A stretch of DNA of 19,508 bases, from NCBI GenBank assembly GCA_030591795.1, contig JAUVAJ010000003.1, forward strand, positions 1-19,508. The letters run 5' to 3'. The position numbers and the translations under genes are program-made. The DNA is from Desulfuromonadales bacterium (GTDB lineage: Bacteria; Desulfobacterota; Desulfuromonadia; Desulfuromonadales; UBA2294). Positions 14,118 through 19,508 of this stretch are shown here, one piece after another (within the stretch, counting starts at the first letter, position 1; each line of letters starts with the position of its first letter). The notes beneath the pieces were generated by a model, which worked only from the letters and a program-made list of their open reading frames with translations, was not told where the DNA came from and searched no databases.

Positions 14118-16067
14118 CTACCAGCCAGCTAACGCTTTGCGCGGGCTACCGGCATGAATATCGAGCTCTACCACCCTCAATTCAGTTTTGATATTCGAGG
14201 TTGTACCATCCTGAAAGGTGATTTCAGTATCGACCGGAACCTGATCCTGATCATTATAGACCGCATCGATAATCGACCCATATTTTTCACGGATAACGCC
14301 ACGCCGTACTTTTCTGGTTCTGGTCAGCTCACCATCATCAGCATCAAGTTGTTTATAGAGCAACAAAAACCGCTGGATGCGTTGCTGCACCGGCAATGAA
14401 TTATTAACTGTTTCGATTTCGGACTGAATCAGGTCATAAACTTCAGGCAGTGACGAAAGATTAATGTAATTGGTAAACGCAATCCGATTCTGTTCAGCCC
14501 ATTTAGCGACAATATCGAATCTGATACAGACCATGGCAAACAGATAAGGCCGCTCGTTGCCGATCGTTACAGCTTCAGCAATATAGGGTGAAAACTTCAA
14601 TTTATTCTCAATAAACTGCGGTGAAAACTTATTGCCGACAGAAGTCACAGCCAAATCACTGATCCGGTCAATAACTACCAGTTGGCCATTATCAACATTG
14701 AAGTAACCGGCATCACCGGTCGACATCCAGCGCTCGGCATCAACAGCTTTACGCGTCTCCTCTTCATTTTTGTAATAACCGCAGAACATACCAGGAGTCC
14801 TGGCCATAATTTCACCAACGCCGTTTTCGTCGGCATTGTTTATTTTGACTTCACTGCCGGAAAAAGGGACGCCAACAGAATCAAAATCGACAGCATCTGC
14901 AGCGTGGATAGTATAGGCGCCCCCCATCTCGGTCTGACCGTAGATCTGGCGCAAAGGAATGCCCATCGACAGAAAAAACCTGAAAGTATCCGGGCCAAGA
15001 GCCGCGCCACCAGTTGCTGCCGAAGTCAGATTTGAGAAACCGATTCTGTCTTTGAGGGCCTTGAACAGTAGATGCGTTGCCAGCCAGGAGCGTTTCTGTT
15101 GCAGGGCTGCTCGTTCAGACAAGGCCATACCAAGCTTAAACATCAATCGCTTGAATGGGGTCGAATCCATCATTCGCGCCTTGATATCTGCCGAAATGGA
15201 TTCCCATACCCGCGGCGCCAACAAGACAAAATTTGGCCCGATTTCACGTAGATCATCCATCAAGGTTTCCGGCTCTTCGACAAAATTGACAATAATTCGT
15301 GACAATAATGCCTGCGCAACTGCGTAGACCTGCTCCATTACCCAGGGCAACGGCAGAGCTGAAACATAATCATCACCTGGATATCGCGGATCGGCCTGCA
15401 GGTAGTCGATACAGTGGATCAACAGTGGACCACCCTGCAACATTGCAAGTTTCGGATTTGCAGTAGTGCCGGAAGTAGGACAAAGGATTGCTATATCGTC
15501 AGCCTCGCCCGCATCGACCAATGCTTTGTATAGATCAGGTTGCTGCGATTCGAGATCGCTGCCGCGCTGCAACAGCTCATCCATGCTTAACAGGCGATCA
15601 TCCTGATACTTACGCATCCCGCGCGGGTCGACATAAACAATATGCTTTAAACCAGGACAGTCGTCGGCAATCTCAAGCAGTTTATCAACCTGCTCTTCAT
15701 CCTCGGCAACGATCAATTCGGCATCGGCATAGTTAATCAGGTAGGTGACTTCCTCGTTCAGCGAATCCTGGTACAGACCAAAGATCGAGGCCCGAACAGC
15801 ATGCGCCGCAATCTCACTGAAAATCCAGTGTGGCCGGTTGTCACCGATAATACCGACCACTCCATCAGCGCGGACACCGAGTGAATACATGCCGAGTGCA
15901 ATCAACCGGACTGATCGCTCATAATCGCTCCAGGTGATCTCGTTCCATATGCCGAAATCCTTCTCGCGCATGGCGACATCATCAGGATGATTCAGTGCAT
16001 TATAGGCCAGTAATTTCGGAAAGGTGTCGTAAACCGAAACATCGGGATAAAGCGGCAAATTGCTCAA
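14118..16067 (-). CDS. Long-chain-type acyl-CoA ligase inside the liv operon
   Basis: A 649-residue AMP-forming acyl-CoA synthetase, FadD15/long-chain type. Motifs: phosphate loop PTSGTTANPKLAML (197-210), YGQTE (376-380), STGD (449-452), DRISDLAVTSVGNKFSPQFIE (A8, about 467-487), and the A10 region ELTRTRKVRR with the probable catalytic Lys586. In the phosphate loop the usual TSGTTGxPKG has Ala for the last Gly of TTG and Leu after PK, which I regard as a subgroup variation. About 45 residues follow the ligase fold (VYNDQDQVPV... to the C-terminus). The start is TTG, overlapping the livG stop as TTGA (16064-16067), with GGAG eight bases upstream, so it is coupled to livG. It probably activates an acid imported by, or produced from the cargo of, this transporter. 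Confidence 0.92.
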   Translation of the reverse strand: MSNLPLYPDVSVYDTFPKLLAYNALNHPDDVAMREKDFGIWNEITWSDYERSVRLIALGMYSLGVRADGVVGIIGDNRPHWIFSEIAAHAVRASIFGLYQDSLNEEVTYLINYADAELIVAEDEEQVDKLLEIADDCPGLKHIVYVDPRGMRKYQDDRLLSMDELLQRGSDLESQQPDLYKALVDAGEADDIAILCPTSGTTANPKLAMLQGGPLLIHCIDYLQADPRYPGDDYVSALPLPWVMEQVYAVAQALLSRIIVNFVEEPETLMDDLREIGPNFVLLAPRVWESISADIKARMMDSTPFKRLMFKLGMALSERAALQQKRSWLATHLLFKALKDRIGFSNLTSAATGGAALGPDTFRFFLSMGIPLRQIYGQTEMGGAYTIHAADAVDFDSVGVPFSGSEVKINNADENGVGEIMARTPGMFCGYYKNEEETRKAVDAERWMSTGDAGYFNVDNGQLVVIDRISDLAVTSVGNKFSPQFIENKLKFSPYIAEAVTIGNERPYLFAMVCIRFDIVAKWAEQNRIAFTNYINLSSLPEVYDLIQSEIETVNNSLPVQQRIQRFLLLYKQLDADDGELTRTRKVRRGVIREKYGSIIDAVYNDQDQVPVDTEITFQDGTTSNIKTELRVVELDIHAGSPRKALAGW

Positions 16068-16885
16068 GAGACGCCCTCCCCATCAGCTATTGCAGGTGCA
16101 ACGTACGGCTCGTCTTCGCCGAGATAGGCTTTACGAACCATAGCGTTTTCAAGGATTTCTTCAGGTAGGCCTTTAGCTATTCTCTTGCCGAAATCCAGCA
16201 CCATAACCCGGTGCGAGATATCCATGACCACACCCATATCATGCTCAATCATAATCACCGTCATTCCGAGCTCTTCATTCAGATCGATGATATAGCGTGC
16301 CATGTCCTCTTTCTCTTCATGGTTCATCCCGGCCATCGGCTCATCGAGCAGAATAATGTCCGGTTTAAGAGCTATTGCACGAGCCAGTTCGACCCGCTTG
16401 CGCAAACCATAAGAGAGGGTGCCGGCTATCGATGTACGGATATGGGCAATTTCGAGAAAATCGATTATGTCCTCGACTTCACGGCGATGCTCCAGCTCCT
16501 CGCGTCTGGCACCGGAGAACCAGTACAGAGAACCGGTGAGGAAATTATTACGAATCAGATGATGCCGCCCGACCATAATATTGTTGAGAACGGTCATATG
16601 GTTAAACAAAGCAAGATTTTGGAAGGTACGCCCGATACCGAGACCACCGCGGGCATTCGGCTTCAGGCCGATAAGCTCTCGCCCCTTGAAGGTAATAGAT
16701 CCACGTTGCGGTTGATAGCGGCCTGAAATACAATTAAGCAGTGAGGTTTTACCTGCACCGTTAGGACCAATAATTGAAAAAAGCTCACCTTGTTTAACAG
16801 AAAAATCAACAGCCTGAAGAGCTTTGATCCCACCGAAAGAGAGACTTAGATCGGAAACTTTGAGGATAGGTTGAATCTGTACCAT
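16064..16885 (-). CDS. livG: Branched-chain amino acid ABC transporter ATPase LivG
   Basis: A 273-residue ABC ATPase, first gene of the liv cluster. Walker A GPNGAGKTS (40-48), signature LSYGLRKRVELARA (157-170), Walker B IILLDEP (177-183) and H-loop IEHDMGVV (213-220). The insertion NNFLTGSLYWFSGARREELEHRREVEDI (113-140) between the Q-loop and signature is typical for LivG. The C-terminal AYLGEDEPYV matches family ends. ATG at 16885 has only a weak ribosome site. The 239-base gap before it contains a good promoter candidate (16929-16957). Confidence 0.95.
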   Translation of the reverse strand: MVQIQPILKVSDLSLSFGGIKALQAVDFSVKQGELFSIIGPNGAGKTSLLNCISGRYQPQRGSITFKGRELIGLKPNARGGLGIGRTFQNLALFNHMTVLNNIMVGRHHLIRNNFLTGSLYWFSGARREELEHRREVEDIIDFLEIAHIRTSIAGTLSYGLRKRVELARAIALKPDIILLDEPMAGMNHEEKEDMARYIIDLNEELGMTVIMIEHDMGVVMDISHRVMVLDFGKRIAKGLPEEILENAMVRKAYLGEDEPYVAPAIADGEGVS

Positions 16886-16928
16886 GTCATTTCAATACAA
16901 TTAAGATTAATATTGCGAACGAGCGAGT

Positions 16929-16957
16929 AATATAAACATTTTGACGTAAAAATACAA
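16929..16957 (-). promoter_or_regulatory. Candidate promoter for the liv operon
   Basis: Reading on the minus strand, TTGTAT (16952-16957) and TATATT (16929-16934) are exactly 17 bases apart, giving a predicted transcript start about 37 bases before the livG ATG. This is the best sigma70-like pair in the 239-base gap between korC and livG (16886-17124). Confidence 0.4.
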
Positions 16958-16989
16958 ACACTGTTTTGAAATTTCGGTCGCCCCAAACT

Positions 16990-17048
16990 GCTGAAATAAA
17001 TAACGAATTCAGCGCAGCAACCGAATAAAGCGATCAAACAAATGTTTG
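16990..17048. promoter_or_regulatory. Two inverted repeats upstream of the liv promoter
   Basis: GCTGAA (16990-16995) is matched by TTCAGC (17008-17013) across 12 bases, and CAAACA (17035-17040) by TGTTTG (17043-17048) across two bases. Both lie upstream of the candidate -35. They could be operator sites for a regulator of acyl-CoA or amino acid metabolism; no regulator gene is in the window. The remainder of the gap (17049-17124) is AT-rich and shows no strong terminator for the kor operon. Confidence 0.25.
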
Positions 17049-17124
17049 GCTATATCAAAAAATACAGGTCAAATTGAGTAAAAGGGTTTAAAAACAGAAA
17101 ACCTGAAGACAAACCTGGAATAAT

Positions 17125-17673
17125 TTATTCAGCAGCGCTAGCCATGAAGCTAAATCCGGCGTCAAGAGCCAGGTTGTTCATCGGCAGAAACCTGTGGTTC
17201 CGCTCTGGGAGAATTCCGGCAAGACCAGATTTAACCGCAGCCAAAGATACAGGTTGGATTAATTTTAGCATGGCACCGAGCATAACCATGTTGACCAACC
17301 TGGCGTCACCTGCATCTATAGCCATTTCTGTAGCAGGTATCAGGATGGTCTGAACATCATCGCGCAGCGTAATAGCTTTAACCAGAGACGAGTTAACCAG
17401 ACAAAGCCCGCCTGACTTAACTTTAGGATAAAACTTCTCAAACGAAAGTGGGTTAAAGGCAAGAAGTATGCTCGGACTGCCTATGACCGGAGAACCGACA
17501 TCACCATCAGCAAGAACAATAGTGCAGTTTGCTGCACCACCTCGTTTTTCAACACCATAAGCCGGAAAAAATGAAGCGTTAAGACCTGCCTCAATAGCAG
17601 TATAGGCAAGTAGATTACCGGCCAGAAGAATCCCCTGCCCGCCAAACCCAGCCATAAAAACATCCTGCATCAT
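17125..17673 (-). CDS. korC: 2-oxoacid:ferredoxin oxidoreductase gamma subunit
   Basis: A 182-residue gamma subunit of a multi-subunit 2-oxoacid:ferredoxin oxidoreductase (KOR/VOR type). The signature DVFMAGFGGQGILLAGNLLAYTAIEAGL (4-31) and SFFPAYGVEKRGGAANCTIVLAD (34-56) are diagnostic of the POR/KOR gamma domain. With the alpha and beta subunits it forms the CoA-dependent oxidative decarboxylase that makes acyl-CoA, CO2 and reduced ferredoxin. The gene follows korB by three bases; AGGAG lies eight bases before the first of two adjacent ATGs. Substrate (2-oxoglutarate or branched-chain 2-oxoacids) cannot be told from this subunit. Confidence 0.92.
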   Translation of the reverse strand: MMQDVFMAGFGGQGILLAGNLLAYTAIEAGLNASFFPAYGVEKRGGAANCTIVLADGDVGSPVIGSPSILLAFNPLSFEKFYPKVKSGGLCLVNSSLVKAITLRDDVQTILIPATEMAIDAGDARLVNMVMLGAMLKLIQPVSLAAVKSGLAGILPERNHRFLPMNNLALDAGFSFMASAAE

Positions 17674-17676
17674 CAG

Positions 17677-18444
17677 TTATTCTCCTTCGCCGCTTGCGCT
17701 AACATCTTTGAAGACCCCGAGTGGAAAATAAGGGATCATCTCCTCAGCAACTCTGGCATTCGACTTGAGCGGGCTCATGCCCCAGTTGGTTGGACAAGTT
17801 GATAGAATTTCAACGAAAGCAAACCCGCCCTGCTCCACCTGACACTGAAACGCCTTATGAATTGCCTTACCTGCGGCGATAATATTTTTTGGCGTATCGG
17901 CTGCAACTCGACTCGAATAAGCGACACCTTCCAGGCCAGACAAAAGTTCCGCCATGCGGATCGGATAGCCATCATTGGCCACATCGCGCCCGGTCGGTGA
18001 GGTTGAGGTTTGCTGTTGCGGCAGCGTAGTCGGTGCCATCTGGCCACCGGTCATGCCATAAGTGGTGTTGTTGACAAAAATCACCGTAATAGCTTCGCCC
18101 CGATTAGCCGCATGAATGATTTCGCTGGTACCAATCGCCGCCAGATCACCATCACCCTGATAAGTGAATACAACACTGTCTTTATGTACCCGTTTTACAC
18201 CAGTAGCGACAGCCGGCGCACGACCATGTGGTGCCTCGATAACATCGACATCGAAATAGCCATAGAGAAAAACGCTACAACCTACCGAGGCGATACCGAT
18301 GGTCTTTTGCTGAATATCAAGAGCATCCATTGCCTCGGCACAGAGCCGGTGAATAGTGCCGTGGTGGCAACCTGGGCAAAAGTGGGTAGCTACGTCCCGT
18401 AGCGACTTCGGCCGATCAAATACCTGTTTATATTTATTAGTCAT
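17677..18444 (-). CDS. korB: 2-oxoacid:ferredoxin oxidoreductase beta (TPP) subunit
   Basis: A 255-residue thiamine-pyrophosphate-binding subunit. TPP motif GDGD (97-100) ending with NN (125-126) and [13 protein letters not shown] is present. Four cysteines suited to a [4Fe-4S] cluster are Cys23 and Cys26 (FCPGCHHG), Cys56 (SVGCS) and Cys217 (TCPTNWG). This is the catalytic centre for decarboxylation of a 2-oxoacid. ATG at 18444 is three bases after the korA stop, with a weak ribosome site, consistent with coupling to korA. No ferredoxin-like delta subunit gene lies downstream; one could precede korA outside the window. Confidence 0.94.
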   Translation of the reverse strand: MTNKYKQVFDRPKSLRDVATHFCPGCHHGTIHRLCAEAMDALDIQQKTIGIASVGCSVFLYGYFDVDVIEAPHGRAPAVATGVKRVHKDSVVFTYQGDGDLAAIGTSEIIHAANRGEAITVIFVNNTTYGMTGGQMAPTTLPQQQTSTSPTGRDVANDGYPIRMAELLSGLEGVAYSSRVAADTPKNIIAAGKAIHKAFQCQVEQGGFAFVEILSTCPTNWGMSPLKSNARVAEEMIPYFPLGVFKDVSASGEGE

Positions 18445-18447
18445 AAG

Positions 18448-19508
18448 TTAACCGTAATGTAATTGGATCTGTTTATAGATCTCTTCCGGCGTCGGCAGAG
18501 AACCTGCGCCTGGAGCCCGACCATAAAATGCAACATCAACTTTGCAGTTCACCGCCAGACGAACGTCGTCGACCATCTGTCCGGTGTTTAACTCAACACA
18601 GAGCAGGCGGACATTGCGTGCAGCCAGCTCTTTCAATGCCTGCTCCGGAAACGGGAACAGCGTAATCGGCCGCAACAGACCGACTTTGAGGCCGGCATCT
18701 CTGGCCATCATCACCGCCGACTTGACAATCCGTGCAGCTGAACCGAATGCCGTGACTACGAAATCTGCGTCATCGAGCCGGTAGCCCTCAAACCGGACCT
18801 CGTTCTCCTTCAGCTTTGCATATTTGGCATGCAGCCGCCAGTTGTGGGCTTCGAGCTCACCATCACCGAGATAGAGTGATTTGACAATCCGCTGATCGTC
18901 ACGTCCCTGTTTGCCGGTTACTGCCCACTCCTTGGTCGGCAGATCAGTCGGCGGCGTGTACTTATGTGGCACAAGCGCCTCTTTAATCTGACCAACCACC
19001 GCATCACCTAACAACAACGCCGGTATTCGGTAGCGATCAGACAGATCAAAAGCGAGGACTGTCAGGTCGTACATCTCCTGAACCGAGCTGGGTGCCAGAA
19101 CGATCAGCCGATAACCACCATGGCCGCCACCTTTGACCGATTGAAAATAATCGGCCTGTGAAGCGTCGATGCCACCGAGGCCGGGACCGCTACGACAGAT
19201 ATTTACGATCAAGCCGGGTAATTCACTACCGGCCATATAGGAGATCCCCTCTTGTTTTAAGGAGATACCTGGACTTGATGACGAAGTCATAGCCCGGGCA
19301 CCGCCGGCACTCGCTCCGAGTAACATGTTAATTGAGGCTATCTCGCTCTCGGCTTGAATAAAGGTGCCGCCGACTTTAGGCATTTCCCGCGAAATATATT
19401 CCGGAATATCACTTTGCGGCGTAATCGGGTAACCGAAGTAATAGCGACAGCCAGCTTCGATTGCCCCCATAGCGACCGCTTCGTTACCTTTAACAAAAAG
19501 ACGCTTCA
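18448..19508 (-). CDS. korA: 2-oxoacid:ferredoxin oxidoreductase alpha subunit (5' edge)
   Basis: The alpha subunit, running off the right edge. On the minus strand the window begins with TG followed by codons for KRLFVKGNEAVA and then MGAIEAGCRYYFGYPITPQSD, so the true start is very likely an ATG whose A is the next base outside; the full protein would be about 353 residues. Landmarks: YYFGYPITPQSDIPEY, FIQAESEIASINMLLGASAGGARAMTSSSSPGISLKQEGISYMAGSELP and SGPGLGGIDASQADYFQ. Proteins with this opening are commonly annotated either as 2-oxoglutarate:ferredoxin oxidoreductase alpha or as VorB (3-methyl-2-oxobutanoate); the adjacent branched-chain transporter favours the latter, weakly. First of korABC in this window. 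Confidence 0.93.
   Translation of the reverse strand, partial: KRLFVKGNEAVAMGAIEAGCRYYFGYPITPQSDIPEYISREMPKVGGTFIQAESEIASINMLLGASAGGARAMTSSSSPGISLKQEGISYMAGSELPGLIVNICRSGPGLGGIDASQADYFQSVKGGGHGGYRLIVLAPSSVQEMYDLTVLAFDLSDRYRIPALLLGDAVVGQIKEALVPHKYTPPTDLPTKEWAVTGKQGRDDQRIVKSLYLGDGELEAHNWRLHAKYAKLKENEVRFEGYRLDDADFVVTAFGSAARIVKSAVMMARDAGLKVGLLRPITLFPFPEQALKELAARNVRLLCVELNTGQMVDDVRLAVNCKVDVAFYGRAPGAGSLPTPEEIYKQIQLHYG

Noticed and set aside
16211..16726. Long open frame (171 codons) on the plus strand opposite livG
   Set aside because: It is fully antisense to a gene with all ABC ATPase motifs and encodes no recognisable domain; it reflects codon bias of the opposite strand.
18010..18402. 130-codon plus-strand frame opposite korB
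   Set aside because: Antisense to a clear TPP-binding subunit, no ribosome site or known motif.
1..19508. tRNA, rRNA, CRISPR array, insertion sequence or prophage genes
   Set aside because: No cloverleaf-like sequence, regularly spaced direct repeats, transposase or phage protein was recognised anywhere in the window.

Overview
The window looks like a chromosomal stretch from an anaerobic deltaproteobacterium, most likely a Desulfuromonadales (Geobacter/Desulfuromonas/Pelobacter-type) organism. This is an inference from protein flavour: ferredoxin-linked 2-oxoacid oxidoreductase subunits, a Liv-type ABC cluster with embedded acyl-CoA ligases, a LivF with a basic C-terminal tail, and a small U32 protein and a CobM-like methylase in one operon. 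No rRNA, tRNA, CRISPR array, transposase or phage gene was seen. Base composition looks near 50% GC in genes and AT-rich between them.

Left part (1-2760). An AT-rich leader with two DnaA-box-like 9-mers precedes fxsA (+). A complex inverted-repeat element starts on the fxsA stop codon. Then come an unrecognised two-helix membrane protein (-), a YjbQ-family protein (-) and a Bax-like glucosaminidase lipoprotein (+).

Middle part (2779-8240), all on the minus strand. In transcription order: tlyA, a CobM-like tetrapyrrole methylase and a U32 Fe-S protein, joined by two 4-base ATGA overlaps; then a HIT hydrolase, a RelA/SpoT homologue with an intact HD hydrolase site but an eroded synthetase domain, and an exported NodB-type polysaccharide deacetylase.

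Right part (8325-19508), also minus strand. In transcription order: korA-korB-korC (2-oxoacid:ferredoxin oxidoreductase; korA lacks only what is probably the first base of its ATG); a 239-base gap with a promoter and possible operators; then livG, a long acyl-CoA ligase, livH, livM, livK, a strong 10-bp hairpin, livF, and a second, shorter acyl-CoA ligase. Together they suggest uptake of branched-chain amino acids or related acids, oxidative decarboxylation of 2-oxoacids to acyl-CoA with reduced ferredoxin, and CoA activation of free acids. The second ligase has an altered phosphate loop and ends just before the A10 lysine motif.

Most notable for follow-up: the RSH protein with a dead synthetase, the tlyA/cobM-like/U32 translationally coupled trio, the truncated ligase inside a transporter operon, and the inverted-repeat element after fxsA.
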